Counted from the stretch's first letter, positions 26,074 through 36,071 are shown. The stretch is DNA of 63,263 bases from Fusobacterium sp. SYSU M8D902 (GCF_040199715.1 NZ_JBEFNA010000008.1:1-63263), one strand, 5' to 3'. Program-made: numbers and translations. Notes: generated by a model not told the origin, from the sequence alone.

Positions 26074-28644
26074 ATGAAAAGAGTTTATTTATTTGAAGAG
26101 GGGAATAAAGAGATGATAAATATATTGGGTGGAAAGGGAGGAAACCTAGCAGAGATGAAAAAGATAGGACTTCCTATTCCAGAGGGGATTATCATCTCTA
26201 CTGATGCTTGTAGAGAGTATTACAAAGATGGACAAACTATAAGTGAAAAGTTAAAAAATGAGGTATTAGAGCAAATAGATAAACTAGAAAAAATAACAGG
26301 GAAAGAGTTTGAAGGAGATAGACCACTTCTTGTGTCTGTGAGATCAGGAGCACCTGTTTCTATGCCTGGAATGATGGATACAATTTTGAACCTTGGAATG
26401 AATGATAAAACTGTTGAAAAGATGATGGGAATTTTTCATAATGAAGAGTTTGTTTATGACCTTTATTTCAGATTTATTCAGATGTTTGCAGAGATTGTAA
26501 TGGGTGTGGAGAAGGAGAAATTCTTCAAATTAAAAGAGGAGCTAGGAAAAGAAGTAGATAGAAAAGAGTTAATAGCGAGAGCAAAGGAGCTATATGGAGA
26601 GGAGACAGGAAAAGAGTTTCCAGAATGTGCTAAAGAACAGTTATTTATGGCTGTAGATGCAATATTTAACTCTTGGGAAAATGAGAGAGCAAAAGTTTAT
26701 AGAAGAATAAATAGAATAGATGATGAGATGGGAACTGCTGTTGTGGTTCAAGAGATGGTTTTTGGAAATCTAAATGAGAAATCAGGAACAGGTGTTGCCT
26801 TTACAAGAAATCCTTCAAATGGAGATAAAGAGATATTTGGAGAGTATCTATTGAAGGCACAAGGTGAGGATATAGTAGCAGGGATTAGAACACCTGAACC
26901 AATAGAGAGATTAAAGGAGCAATTACCAGAAGTATATAGTGAATTTAGTAAGATTGCTAAGATTTTAGAGGAACATAATAAGGATATGCAAGACATAGAG
27001 TTTACCATTGAAGATGGAAAACTATTCCTATTACAGACTAGAAATGGTAAAAGAAGTCCATATGCAGCTGTAAAAATAGCTGTAGAGATGGTAAGAGAGG
27101 GACTACTTAGTAAAGAAGAGGCTATAATGAAGGTAGATCCAGCAGTATTACCACAGCTACTACATGGAAATTTTGAAGAGAGTGCCATAAAGAAAGCTAC
27201 ACTTTTAGGAAAAGGATTGGCAGGATCAGCAGGAGTAGCTATTGGAAGAGTAGTATTTGCCTCTGAAAGAGTGCACACAAAAGAGATGACTATATTGGTT
27301 AGAGAGGAAACTTCTCCAGAGGATATAAAGGGTATCAGTTTGGCTCAAGGAATTGTAACAGTAAAAGGTGGAGCTACATCTCACGGTGCGGTGGTAGCAA
27401 GAGGAATGGGAAAATGTTGTGTGACAGGTTGTGGAGCTATAAAGATAGATGATATAAGAAGAGAGATGCATATTAATGGCTATACAGTAAAAGAGGGAGA
27501 GTTTATCTCAATAAGTGGATATACTGGAGAGATATATCTTGGAAAAGTACCTCTTACAAAGCCACAGTTTGATGAGAACTTGAAAGAGTTTGTAGCTTGG
27601 TGTAAAGAGATTAAAAGATTAGGAATTAGAATGAATGCTGATACAGTTGGAGATGCTAGTTTAGGAAAGGGATTTGGAGCAGAGGGAATAGGTCTTTGTA
27701 GAACAGAGCATATGTTCTTCCAAAAGGATAAGATATGGACAATTAGAGGAATGATATTGAGCCACAACCCCGAAGAGGTAAGATTAGCTCTTGAAAAGCT
27801 TCATGATATGCAAAAAGAGGATTTTTACAATATCTTTAAGGTAGTGGGAAATGATGTGGTAATTGTTAGATTACTAGATCCACCTCTACATGAATTTCTA
27901 CCAAAAGAGCAGAAAGATAAAGAGAAGATGTGTGAGATATTAAATGTTTCTTATGAGGAGATAGAAAGAAGAATAAGAAATTTAAAAGATGAGAACCCAA
28001 TGTTAGGGCATAGAGGTTGTAGATTGGCAGTAACTCGTCCAGAGCTATATAATATTCAGGCTAGAGCAATAATTGAAGCAAGTATTCAATGTAAGAGAGA
28101 GGGAATAGATGTAAAACCTGAGATAATGATTCCATTGATAATTGGAGCTAAGGAACTACAGTTTATTAAGAAAAATCTAATAAAAGAGATAGAGAGAGTT
28201 TTTGAAGGTGAGAGAATGAGAGTGGATTATAAGCTCGGAACTATGATGGAAACACCAAGAGCTTGTTTATTAGCTGATGAGATAGCAACAGATGTAGACT
28301 TTTTCTCTTTTGGAACAAATGATTTAACTCAAACAACAATGGGATTATCAAGAGATGACTCAGTAAAATTTATGCCTGAGTACTATGAGAATGGAATATT
28401 AAAAGTTGAACCATTTGCAACAATAGATGAGAGAGGTGTAGGAAAGTTAGTTAAATTAGCAGTTGAATTGGGAAGAAAAGGAAATAAAGATATTGAAATG
28501 GGAGTATGTGGAGAGCATGGTGGAGATCCTAAGAGTATAGAGTTTTTCGATAGAGTAGGTTTAGACTATGTAAGTTGTTCTCCATTTAGAGTGCTAGTAG
28601 CTATAGTTGCAGCAGCACAGAGCCATATTTTACATAAGAATTAG
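26074..28644 (+). CDS. ppdK: Pyruvate, phosphate dikinase
   Basis: 856 residues, slightly short of the usual 875. The N-terminal ATP-grasp nucleotide domain (GGKGGNLAEM, SVRSGAPVSMPGMMDT), the swivelling domain with the phosphohistidine in GGATSHGAVVARGMG, and the C-terminal PEP domain (GAEGIGLCRTEHMFF, MMETPRACLLADEIA, GVCGEHGGDP) are all present. It interconverts pyruvate, ATP and phosphate with PEP, AMP and pyrophosphate, so it can run glycolytically or gluconeogenically. It starts 9 bases after ccpN. The company of CcpN and Fbp favours a gluconeogenic role. Confidence 0.95.
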   Translation: MKRVYLFEEGNKEMINILGGKGGNLAEMKKIGLPIPEGIIISTDACREYYKDGQTISEKLKNEVLEQIDKLEKITGKEFEGDRPLLVSVRSGAPVSMPGMMDTILNLGMNDKTVEKMMGIFHNEEFVYDLYFRFIQMFAEIVMGVEKEKFFKLKEELGKEVDRKELIARAKELYGEETGKEFPECAKEQLFMAVDAIFNSWENERAKVYRRINRIDDEMGTAVVVQEMVFGNLNEKSGTGVAFTRNPSNGDKEIFGEYLLKAQGEDIVAGIRTPEPIERLKEQLPEVYSEFSKIAKILEEHNKDMQDIEFTIEDGKLFLLQTRNGKRSPYAAVKIAVEMVREGLLSKEEAIMKVDPAVLPQLLHGNFEESAIKKATLLGKGLAGSAGVAIGRVVFASERVHTKEMTILVREETSPEDIKGISLAQGIVTVKGGATSHGAVVARGMGKCCVTGCGAIKIDDIRREMHINGYTVKEGEFISISGYTGEIYLGKVPLTKPQFDENLKEFVAWCKEIKRLGIRMNADTVGDASLGKGFGAEGIGLCRTEHMFFQKDKIWTIRGMILSHNPEEVRLALEKLHDMQKEDFYNIFKVVGNDVVIVRLLDPPLHEFLPKEQKDKEKMCEILNVSYEEIERRIRNLKDENPMLGHRGCRLAVTRPELYNIQARAIIEASIQCKREGIDVKPEIMIPLIIGAKELQFIKKNLIKEIERVFEGERMRVDYKLGTMMETPRACLLADEIATDVDFFSFGTNDLTQTTMGLSRDDSVKFMPEYYENGILKVEPFATIDERGVGKLVKLAVELGRKGNKDIEMGVCGEHGGDPKSIEFFDRVGLDYVSCSPFRVLVAIVAAAQSHILHKN

Positions 28645-28660
28645 ATTGAGAGGATAATTT

Positions 28661-30625
28661 ATGAAAAAATATGATGATATTCAGGAGCTTAAATACCTTA
28701 AGCTCCTTTCTTCTAAATTTAGAAATATTTCAGAAACTACAATTGAGATAATAAATTTACAAGCGATACTTAACTTACCCAAGGGAACAGAGCATTTTTT
28801 AACAGATATTCATGGGGAGTATCCAGCTTTTAACCACGTATTAAAAAATGGATCAGGGACTATAAAGGAGAAAATTAACGATATTTTTCAAGATACTCTA
28901 AATAATTTTGAGAAAAAGGAGTTGGCTAGTACAATATACTATCCGCAGGAAAAGGTTGAGTATATTTTAAAAAATAAAAAAAATCCAGATAAATGGTTAA
29001 AAGATAGTATATATAGAATGTTAGAAGTCTGTAGTGTAACTGCTTCAAAATATACAAGCTCAAAGGTAAGAAAGGCTATGTCAAAGGATTTTGAGTATAT
29101 ATTGCAGGAGCTTATCTATGAGAGAAAGGAGCTTCCAAACAGAAAAGAGTATGTTGAAAATATCATAGATACAATAATATCACTAGGTAGAGGTAAGGAG
29201 TTTATAAAAGCTATAGCTGATCTAATTCAGAGATTGATGATAGATAAATTACATATTATTGGAGATATTTATGATAGAGGAAGTAGTCCTCACTTGATAA
29301 TGGAGACTTTGATAAGACATCACAATACAGATATACAGTGGGGAAATCATGATATGTTATGGATAGGAGCAAGTTTGGGAAATCTTGCTTGTATAGCCAA
29401 TGTGATTAGAATTTGTGCTAGATACTCCAATACTGACATATTGGAAGAAGCTTATGGAATCAATCTTCTCCCCTTGGCTACATTTGCTATTGATACTTAT
29501 GGTAGTGACAGTTGTAAAAGTTTCATACCAAAAGGTGAAAAAAAATCACAACTTATGGCACAGATACATAAAGCTATTACAATTATTCAGTTTAAAATTG
29601 AAGGAGAGATGTCAAAAAGAAATCCTCAATTTGAATTAGAAAAAAGACAACTACTGGATAAGATAGATTATGATTTGGGAACAGTGGAGCTGGAAGGAAG
29701 GAACTATCTTCTAAATGATAGGAATTTCCCAACAATAGATAAAAATAACCCATATATCCTCACTAACGAGGAGAGAGAGGTTATGGAAAAATTGGAGAAA
29801 TACTTTATTAATAGTGAAAAATTACAAAGACATATAGATTTCTTCTTTACTAATGGAAGTGTGTATTTAAAATATAACTCCAATCTATTGTATCATGGTT
29901 GCATACCTTTGACAGAGTCTGGTGAGTTGAAAAGGGTATGTGTATTTGGTGAGGAGCTAAAAGGGAAGGAGTACCTAGATAAGATAGAAGAGATAGTTAG
30001 AAAAGCTTACTTGTATAGAGGTAGAAAAGATAAACAAGAGAGATATAATGATTTTTTATGGTATCTTTGGTGTGGAAAAGATTCCCCACTTTTTGGTAAA
30101 GATGCTATGAAAACCTTCGAAAGATATTTTATTGATGACAAGATAACACATATTGAAAATAAAAATCCATACTATAAGCTATATAATGAGGAGAGTGTAT
30201 GCAGGAAGATTTTGAGTGAATTTGGCTTGAATCCTAATATTTCTCATATAATTAATGGACATGTTCCAGTTAAGACATTGAAGGGAGAGAAGCCAGTAAA
30301 AGCAAAAGGAAAGCTTTTTTTAATAGATGGTGGATTTTCAAAAGCTTATCAAAAAGAGACTGGAATAGCAGGATATACACTGATTTCCAACTCATATGGG
30401 TTGAAGATAGTGGAGCATGAACCATTTGAATCTCTTGAAAAGGCTATATGTGAGGGAAGAGATATAATATCTTCCACTAGGATTGTAGAGGATAGTAGTG
30501 TAAATAGAATAAGAGTAAAAGATACAGATATAGGAAGAGAACTTCAAACACAAATAAATGATCTGAGAAAACTATTAAAAGCTTATGAATTAGGAGTAAT
30601 TCCTCAAGAAATTAAAAAAGATTAA
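28661..30625 (+). CDS. fbp: Class 3 fructose-1,6-bisphosphatase
   Basis: 654 residues of the Bacillus-type class 3 FBPase, a calcineurin-like metallophosphatase. The metal-binding blocks are DIHGEYPAF (about residue 49), GDIYDRGSSPH and WGNHDMLWIGA, with later His ligands in NGHVPV and the GGFSKAY block. It removes the 1-phosphate in the committed step of gluconeogenesis. It follows ppdK by 16 bases, so the operon pairs the lower and upper gluconeogenic entry reactions. No strong terminator follows. Confidence 0.95.
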   Translation: MKKYDDIQELKYLKLLSSKFRNISETTIEIINLQAILNLPKGTEHFLTDIHGEYPAFNHVLKNGSGTIKEKINDIFQDTLNNFEKKELASTIYYPQEKVEYILKNKKNPDKWLKDSIYRMLEVCSVTASKYTSSKVRKAMSKDFEYILQELIYERKELPNRKEYVENIIDTIISLGRGKEFIKAIADLIQRLMIDKLHIIGDIYDRGSSPHLIMETLIRHHNTDIQWGNHDMLWIGASLGNLACIANVIRICARYSNTDILEEAYGINLLPLATFAIDTYGSDSCKSFIPKGEKKSQLMAQIHKAITIIQFKIEGEMSKRNPQFELEKRQLLDKIDYDLGTVELEGRNYLLNDRNFPTIDKNNPYILTNEEREVMEKLEKYFINSEKLQRHIDFFFTNGSVYLKYNSNLLYHGCIPLTESGELKRVCVFGEELKGKEYLDKIEEIVRKAYLYRGRKDKQERYNDFLWYLWCGKDSPLFGKDAMKTFERYFIDDKITHIENKNPYYKLYNEESVCRKILSEFGLNPNISHIINGHVPVKTLKGEKPVKAKGKLFLIDGGFSKAYQKETGIAGYTLISNSYGLKIVEHEPFESLEKAICEGRDIISSTRIVEDSSVNRIRVKDTDIGRELQTQINDLRKLLKAYELGVIPQEIKKD

Positions 30626-30706
30626 AAAAAATTAATTTTTAATTAACTAATTATTAACTTACAGATGATATATTACATATGTTATAAATAATTTCTAGGA
30701 GGAATC

Positions 30707-32077
30707 ATGAAAAAAAGATTAGGACTATTGGCTTTAGCAACAGTATTAAGTTCAGTAACTTATGCAGCTTCTATTGACCATATTCAAACATATACACCAG
30801 AATATTTAGGAAACCAAGCACAAAACGGTATGATAAATAAAGCATCTGCTTACTATAACCCAGCAGGATTAGTTCACTTAGAGAATGGAACTTATGTTCA
30901 ATTAGGAGGACAGTTAGCTTTAGGACATGAGAAGATGACATATGGAGGAAAAGAGTATAAGGCTCAATTAGTTCAACCTATACCAAACTTTGCACTATAT
31001 AAAGTTGAAGATGATTCAGCACTATATTGGACATTTGGTGCTTTAGGTGGAGGTGGAGACCTAAAGTATAAAGATGGAGTGGCTGGTACAGCTGTAATTC
31101 CAGATATATTGAATGGTATTTTTGCTCAAAATCAAAATACAGCAATATTGACTCAAATGGGATTAAATACGGATAGATCAAAGGTGGAGGGATCAAATCT
31201 ATATATTCAGAATACTCTTGGTAAGGTATTTAAAGTTGATGAGAAACTATCACTATCAGTAGCAGGTAGAGCTATCTATGGAAGTAGAACTTTAAAAGGG
31301 GATATTTATGTAGATTCAAAATTATTAAAAAAAGAGTTGGGATCGGCTCATATGGATTCTAAAAGAACTGCTTGGGGATTTGGAGGGCAACTTGGTTTAA
31401 ACTATAAGGCTTCAGATAGATTAAACCTAGCTATGAGATATGATACTAGAGTTAAGTTAAACTTTAAGGCCCATGGTAGTGAAAAAGGTATAAAATTAGG
31501 AATAGATGGAATAGACGGATTAGGATTTGGAGCTTTCTATCCTGAGTACTCTATTGGAACTAAATCAAGAAGAGATCTGCCAGCTATATTAGCAGCAGGT
31601 ATGTCATATAAAGTAACTGATGATTGGACAGTGGCTCTATCAGGAAACTACTATTTCAACAAAGATGCTAAGATGGATAGTGGAGTGAAAAAAGGAAAAT
31701 CAGGTTTAGCAGCATTAGGAGTTAAAGAGATACACCCAGAATATGATAATGGTTGGGAGTTAGCTTTAGGAACTGAATATAGATTATCACCTAAATGGGC
31801 AGTATTAGGAAGTATAAACTATGCTGATACAGGAGCAAAGGTAACATCTTATGATGATATAGAATATGGATTAAACTCTGTAATGTTAGGAACAGGATTA
31901 AAATATAATCCAGATGAGACAACAGAGTGGGTATTCACAGTAACACATTTTATCTATGATTCTCAAGATGGACACTATAATCAAAAGTATTCAAGTCCAA
32001 TATTTAAAGATGTTAAAAATCCTGAATATAGTAAGAGTATAACTGCTATGGGAGTATCTTATACTAAGAGATTCTAA
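30707..32077 (+). CDS. OmpP1/FadL family outer-membrane transporter
   Basis: 456 residues. A Sec signal (MKKRLGLLALATVLSSVTYA) is cut before ASIDHIQ, then comes the FadL hatch region (NGMINKASAYYNPAGLVHLENGTYV) and alternating beta strands ending in the aromatic C terminus SYTKRF typical of outer-membrane barrels. FadL-type channels admit hydrophobic molecules such as fatty acids. It is followed after 30 bases by a TetR regulator, which likely controls it. An AGGAGG site precedes the ATG. Confidence 0.9.
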   Translation: MKKRLGLLALATVLSSVTYAASIDHIQTYTPEYLGNQAQNGMINKASAYYNPAGLVHLENGTYVQLGGQLALGHEKMTYGGKEYKAQLVQPIPNFALYKVEDDSALYWTFGALGGGGDLKYKDGVAGTAVIPDILNGIFAQNQNTAILTQMGLNTDRSKVEGSNLYIQNTLGKVFKVDEKLSLSVAGRAIYGSRTLKGDIYVDSKLLKKELGSAHMDSKRTAWGFGGQLGLNYKASDRLNLAMRYDTRVKLNFKAHGSEKGIKLGIDGIDGLGFGAFYPEYSIGTKSRRDLPAILAAGMSYKVTDDWTVALSGNYYFNKDAKMDSGVKKGKSGLAALGVKEIHPEYDNGWELALGTEYRLSPKWAVLGSINYADTGAKVTSYDDIEYGLNSVMLGTGLKYNPDETTEWVFTVTHFIYDSQDGHYNQKYSSPIFKDVKNPEYSKSITAMGVSYTKRF

Positions 32078-32107
32078 TAGTTTTAGATATAATTAAAGGA
32101 GGACACA

Positions 32108-32680
32108 ATGCCAAAAAAACCAATATTTACAAAGGAACAGGTATATAATAAAGCCTTTGAGATATTTAAAGCTGAGGGGATAGAGGGTATTAGTGCTAGA
32201 AATCTTGCAAAATCACTGGAGTCATCTCCAGCACCAATATATAGCTTTTACAATTCAATGGATATATTGAAACATGAGCTTTTAGAGAATGCAAAACAGC
32301 TTTTTCTTGAGTATGTAAAAAAAGAGAGAACAAACTTGATTTTCTTGAATATTGGAATGGGTATATGTATATTTGCAAGAGAGGAAAAAGAGTTATTTAG
32401 AGCTATATTTTTAAAAGAGAGCTTGGGAAAGAGAAATGAAGTAATAAGAGAGTTTAGAGATCTGATAAAGGAAGAGATGTTAAAAGATGGGAGATTTGAT
32501 CATTTAGATGAAGAGTTTAAAATAGAACTTTATCTAGATTGTTGGATGTATGCCCATGGATTTGCAACTCTGATAGCAACTAATTATTTTGCTGAGATCA
32601 GTGATGAGTTTATAAAGACTAGATTGATGGAATCAGCAGCAACTATGCTATATCAAAGATTGGAAAACTATAAGAAATAG
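32108..32680 (+). CDS. TetR/AcrR family regulator
   Basis: 190 residues. The N-terminal HTH (KAFEIFKAEGIEGISARNLAKS, PAPIYSFYNSMDIL) is typical; the C-terminal ligand domain is divergent. It is encoded just after the FadL-like porin, so a plausible job is sensing a fatty acid or another hydrophobic substrate and controlling the operon. That link is inferred from position only. Confidence 0.85.
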   Translation: MPKKPIFTKEQVYNKAFEIFKAEGIEGISARNLAKSLESSPAPIYSFYNSMDILKHELLENAKQLFLEYVKKERTNLIFLNIGMGICIFAREEKELFRAIFLKESLGKRNEVIREFRDLIKEEMLKDGRFDHLDEEFKIELYLDCWMYAHGFATLIATNYFAEISDEFIKTRLMESAATMLYQRLENYKK

Positions 32681-32686
32681 ATGTGA

Positions 32687-32719
32687 AGAGAGGGTGCTTT
32701 GAAGAGTGCTCTCTTTTTT
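32687..32719 (+). terminator. Probable terminator after the TetR gene
   Basis: AGAGAG/CTCTCT stem with a large loop, then six T residues; the inner part pairs poorly. Confidence 0.5.
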
Positions 32720-32781
32720 CTATTATTAATTAAATATATTCTATTCTAGAAGTAGATACTAAAAATCTATCCTAGGAACTA

Positions 32782-32810
32782 TTCAAAAAATATGGAATTT
32801 ATGGTATGAT
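32782..32810 (+). promoter_or_regulatory. Promoter for the fumarase operon
   Basis: TTCAAA, 17-base spacer, and an extended TGGTATGAT. The small palindrome AAAGTTTAACTTT lies in the leader before the ATG. Confidence 0.5.
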
Positions 32811-32868
32811 AAACTTAGAGCGTTACAAAAAAATTAAAGTTTAACTTTAAAAGAAGGGCGGGTTTCTA

Positions 32869-33711
32869 ATGAAAGAATTAGATTTAAAAAGAGTTACTGA
32901 TGAAGTAGAAAGAATGTGCATTGAAGGGAATTATTTTATTGGGAAAGAGGTTCTAGATAAGATCAAAGATGCTTATGAGAAAGAGGAATCAGAAGTAGGA
33001 AAAAATATCTTAGGGCAGATCATAGAGAATGATGAGATAGCTATGAGAGAGGAAGTTCCTATGTGCCAAGATACAGGGATAGTAGTTGTATTCCTAGAGA
33101 TAGGTACAGAGGTAAAAATATCGGGAGATATATATGAAGCTATAAATGAGGGAGTTAGAAGAGGTTATGAAAAGGGATACCTTAGAAAATCTGTTGTAAG
33201 ACATCCATTAGATAGAGTTAATACTAAGGATAACTCTCCAGCTATAATCCATACAAAACTTGTTCCAAACTCAGATAAAGTTAAAATAGTTGTGGCTCCA
33301 AAAGGTGGAGGATCTGAGAATATGAGTGCTTTGAAGATGTTAAAGCCTTCAGATGGAATAGAGGGTGTAAAAAAATTAGTAGTTGATACAGTGAAAAATG
33401 CTGGTGGAAATCCTTGCCCACCAATAATAGTTGGAGTAGGAATAGGTGGAAACTTTGAAAAAGCAGCTATTCTAGCCAAAGAAGCTATTTTAAGAGATAT
33501 AAATGATATGAATCCAGATCCTATTGCAAGAGGATTAGAGGAGGAGTTGTTAGAGTTAATAAATAAAACAGGAGTTGGACCATTAGGATTGGGAGGTTTA
33601 ACTACTGCCCTTGCTGTAAAAGTAAATACTTATCCTTGCCATATAGCTGCTTTACCAGTGGCAATCAATATAAACTGTCATGCAGCTAGACATAAAGAGA
33701 TAGAATTATAG
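32869..33711 (+). CDS. Class I fumarate hydratase, alpha subunit
   Basis: 280 residues of the iron-sulfur class I fumarase/tartrate dehydratase alpha family. The cluster Cys residues lie in VPMCQDTG (about residue 65), GGNPCPP and YPCHIAALPV, and GPLGLGGLTTALAV is the substrate-binding glycine loop. With the beta subunit it hydrates fumarate to malate; L-tartrate dehydratase is the alternative. The partner begins 25 bases downstream. The ribosome site is unusual (AAGGGCGGG). In context it could feed fumarate to the exported reductase at 11425. Confidence 0.92.
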   Translation: MKELDLKRVTDEVERMCIEGNYFIGKEVLDKIKDAYEKEESEVGKNILGQIIENDEIAMREEVPMCQDTGIVVVFLEIGTEVKISGDIYEAINEGVRRGYEKGYLRKSVVRHPLDRVNTKDNSPAIIHTKLVPNSDKVKIVVAPKGGGSENMSALKMLKPSDGIEGVKKLVVDTVKNAGGNPCPPIIVGVGIGGNFEKAAILAKEAILRDINDMNPDPIARGLEEELLELINKTGVGPLGLGGLTTALAVKVNTYPCHIAALPVAININCHAARHKEIEL

Positions 33712-33736
33712 ATAGAGGTTTGAGGAGGAAAAGCTA

Positions 33737-34294
33737 ATGGAATATCATATTACAACACCTTTAAAAGAGGAAGATATAGCTAAATTAAAAGCTGGGGATA
33801 CAGTTAAGATAACAGGAGTTATATATACAGCAAGAGATGCTGCACACGCAAGACTTGTTAAATTATTAGAAGAGGGAAAAGAGTTACCTATAGATATAAA
33901 AGGGCAAGTGATCTACTATGTTGGACCTACACCAGCAAAACCAGGAAAGCCAATAGGAAGTGCTGGACCAACTACAAGTTATAGAATGGACGCATATGCT
34001 CCAGATCTAATTAAAGTAGGATTAAAGGGAATGATAGGAAAAGGAGCTAGATCAAAAGAGGTTAAGGAAGCTATTGTTTCTGAAAAGGCAGTTTATTTTG
34101 CTGCAGTTGGTGGAGCTGCTGCACTTATATCAAAATCTATAAAAAAAGCTGAATTAATAACTTATGAGGATTTAGGAGCAGAGGCTCTTAGAAGATTGGA
34201 AGTAGAGGAGTTTCCAGCAATAGTTATAAATGATATCTATGGTGGGGATCTATACCAAGAGGGACAAGCTAAATGGAATAGATTAGATAAATAA
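33737..34294 (+). CDS. Class I fumarate hydratase, beta subunit
   Basis: 185 residues matching the C-terminal (beta) domain of class I fumarases: GVIYTARDAAHARL near residue 27, YYVGPTPAKPGKPIGSAGPTTS, and MIGKGARSKEV. It forms a heterodimer or heterotetramer with the alpha subunit around an oxygen-sensitive 4Fe-4S cluster. AGGAGG precedes the ATG and a strong terminator follows. Confidence 0.92.
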   Translation: MEYHITTPLKEEDIAKLKAGDTVKITGVIYTARDAAHARLVKLLEEGKELPIDIKGQVIYYVGPTPAKPGKPIGSAGPTTSYRMDAYAPDLIKVGLKGMIGKGARSKEVKEAIVSEKAVYFAAVGGAAALISKSIKKAELITYEDLGAEALRRLEVEEFPAIVINDIYGGDLYQEGQAKWNRLDK

Positions 34295-34305
34295 TCAAAT
34301 AATAG

Positions 34306-34350
34306 ACTACACTCAAAATTTCAAGATGAGATAGAGAGTGTAGTTTTTTT
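34306..34350 (+). terminator. Terminator after the fumarase operon
   Basis: Perfect 9-base stem ACTACACTC/GAGTGTAGT with a 21-base loop, then seven T residues. Confidence 0.8.
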
Positions 34351-34377
34351 ATTCTTGTTAAATATTATTTAATTTGA

Positions 34378-34406
34378 TTTACTTAAATTTTAGATCGTGA
34401 TATAAT
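34378..34406 (+). promoter_or_regulatory. Promoter for the four-gene ABC operon
   Basis: TTTACT, 17-base spacer, TATAAT. Only about 36 bases follow before the first ATG, too short for a riboswitch. Confidence 0.6.
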
Positions 34407-34442
34407 ATAGTATGGAATATATATTTTATTGGAGGTAGCTAG

Positions 34443-35126
34443 ATGGAAAATATTTTAACAGTGGAAAATTTTTGCTTATTGTACAAGAACAGAAGTGTTT
34501 TAGAAAATCTTTCTTTTGTTGTGGAAAAAGGCGATTATCTAGCTATAGGAGGAGTGCCTGGTTCTGGAAAAAGTACTTTGATAAAGAGTATTTTAGGTTT
34601 GATTAATTCAGGAGTGAGTGGAGATATACAGTACCACAATATAGGAAAAGATGAGGTCAGTTATATTGCTCAAAACTCAGCACAACAGAAAGAGAATTTT
34701 ATAGGAACAGTAAGAGAGGTAGTGGCAGTGGCACTACTATCTAAAAAAAGAGTAAGACTCTTTAAAGATGAAGATTGGGATAAGGTAGACTCCCTTTTAA
34801 AAAGATTGGATCTATATGATATCAGAGATCAAAAGATTAACAAATTAAATAAAGGTCAGCTGTTGAGAGCAAATTTGGCAAAGCACCTGATAACAGAGCC
34901 GAAGCTATTAATAATAGATAGTCCTAACTCAACACTTGATATGAAGAATAAGTTAGCCTTTTATCAGACGATAAAGACTCTATGTAGTGAGGATCAATTG
35001 ACAGTTATATTTATAACTCACAATATAAAAGAGATATGTCAGTATGCAAACAGATTACTATTTCTAAATAAAAAAGATAGAAGTTACTATTTTGGTGATT
35101 CACAAGAGTTTTTCAAGGGGAGATAA
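34443..35126 (+). CDS. Degenerate ZnuC-like ABC ATPase
   Basis: 227 residues. Walker A GVPGSGKST and the switch His in ITHN are intact. The signature is LNKGQLLR instead of LSGGQxQR, and Walker B reads LLIIDSPNSTLD, so the catalytic Glu of DEP is Ser. The segment after the Q-loop (GTVREVVAVAL, then FKDEDWDKVDSLL) resembles ZnuC-type metal transporter ATPases rather than the TauB/SsuB type of the partner at 36795. It may form an asymmetric ATPase pair with that partner or play a regulatory role. It opens a four-gene operon with gaps of 3 bases or overlaps. Confidence 0.75.
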   Translation: MENILTVENFCLLYKNRSVLENLSFVVEKGDYLAIGGVPGSGKSTLIKSILGLINSGVSGDIQYHNIGKDEVSYIAQNSAQQKENFIGTVREVVAVALLSKKRVRLFKDEDWDKVDSLLKRLDLYDIRDQKINKLNKGQLLRANLAKHLITEPKLLIIDSPNSTLDMKNKLAFYQTIKTLCSEDQLTVIFITHNIKEICQYANRLLFLNKKDRSYYFGDSQEFFKGR

Positions 35127-35129
35127 TAG

Positions 35130-36071
35130 ATGATAAAAAGTAAGATAGTAAAGATGTTTTTGTTAGGTTTGTTGAGTTTAAGTGCCTATGCACAAAATAT
35201 AAACTTTTTAGTTCCTGATGGATTACCAGCTATGTCTATAGCTAATATGATGTCTGATGTAAAAACTATAGATGAGGACACAGTGACTTATAAGATAGAG
35301 AAAGCCTCAGATGCCCTTGTAGTAGATATGCTAAAGAGAGAGGGAGATATAGGAATAGTTCCTTCAAACTTTTCAGCTCAACTATATAATAAGAATTTAA
35401 ATTATAAGATTTTGGGAACAGTAGGTTGGGGATCTTTCTATGTAATAAGTAGAGATAATATTTCCTCATTAGATGAATTAAAAGGAAAAAAAGTATATAC
35501 TTTTGGAAAGGGATTAACTCCAGATATAATATTTCAATCTATTTTAGAAGCTAAGGGACTAAGCAATAAGGATTTAGAGATAAATTATCTAGCCAATGGA
35601 AATGAGTTGGCTATGCTATTTCTAAGTAAAAAAATAGATACAGCAGTTATTCCAGAGCCAATGCTAAGTAAAATTCTAACTAAGAGTGTGACTACAAATA
35701 TTGTAGCCAATTTAAATGATGAATGGAAAAATATAATGGAGTCAGATCTAGGTTACCCTCAAGCAACTTTGGTGGTAAAAGAGGAGTTATATAGTTCAAA
35801 TCCAAAATTAGTAGAAAAATTAGTAGAAAAAATTAGAGAGAGCAGTGTACTATTATATAAGGATAGAGAGAGAACTACAAAAAATATCAAAGAGAATAAC
35901 ATAACTGTAGATACAAGCAATTTAGATGAGATATTGAAAAGAGCAAATATCTATTATACACCAATATTTGATTGTCAAGAGGAGTACAATAAGTATTTTA
36001 AAAATTTGAATGAAGTAAATAGTAAAGTAATCGGAGGAAAAGTACCAGATGAAGAGATATTTGCAAAGTAG
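35130..36071 (+). CDS. ABC transporter periplasmic binding protein (NMT1/SsuA-like)
   Basis: 313 residues. A Sec signal (about residues 1-21, ending SAYA) without a lipobox implies a soluble periplasmic protein. The fold is the NMT1/SsuA/TauA type: an early VPDGLPAMSIANMM segment, the GIVPSNFSAQLY hinge, SSLDELKGKKVYTFGKG and DTAVIPEPMLSKIL. This class binds sulfonates, nitrate, thiamine precursors and other small organics. The ligand cannot be told from the sequence. The stop overlaps the permease start by 23 bases. Confidence 0.82.
   Translation: MIKSKIVKMFLLGLLSLSAYAQNINFLVPDGLPAMSIANMMSDVKTIDEDTVTYKIEKASDALVVDMLKREGDIGIVPSNFSAQLYNKNLNYKILGTVGWGSFYVISRDNISSLDELKGKKVYTFGKGLTPDIIFQSILEAKGLSNKDLEINYLANGNELAMLFLSKKIDTAVIPEPMLSKILTKSVTTNIVANLNDEWKNIMESDLGYPQATLVVKEELYSSNPKLVEKLVEKIRESSVLLYKDRERTTKNIKENNITVDTSNLDEILKRANIYYTPIFDCQEEYNKYFKNLNEVNSKVIGGKVPDEEIFAK

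Noticed and set aside
26748-27278. 176-codon minus-strand open frame opposite ppdK
   Set aside because: The sense frame is the conserved PPDK swivelling region; the antisense product is low-complexity and lacks a start signal.
34351-34442. Thiamine (TPP) riboswitch before the SsuA-like ABC operon
   Set aside because: The leader after the -10 is only about 36 bases and shows none of the conserved TPP elements.
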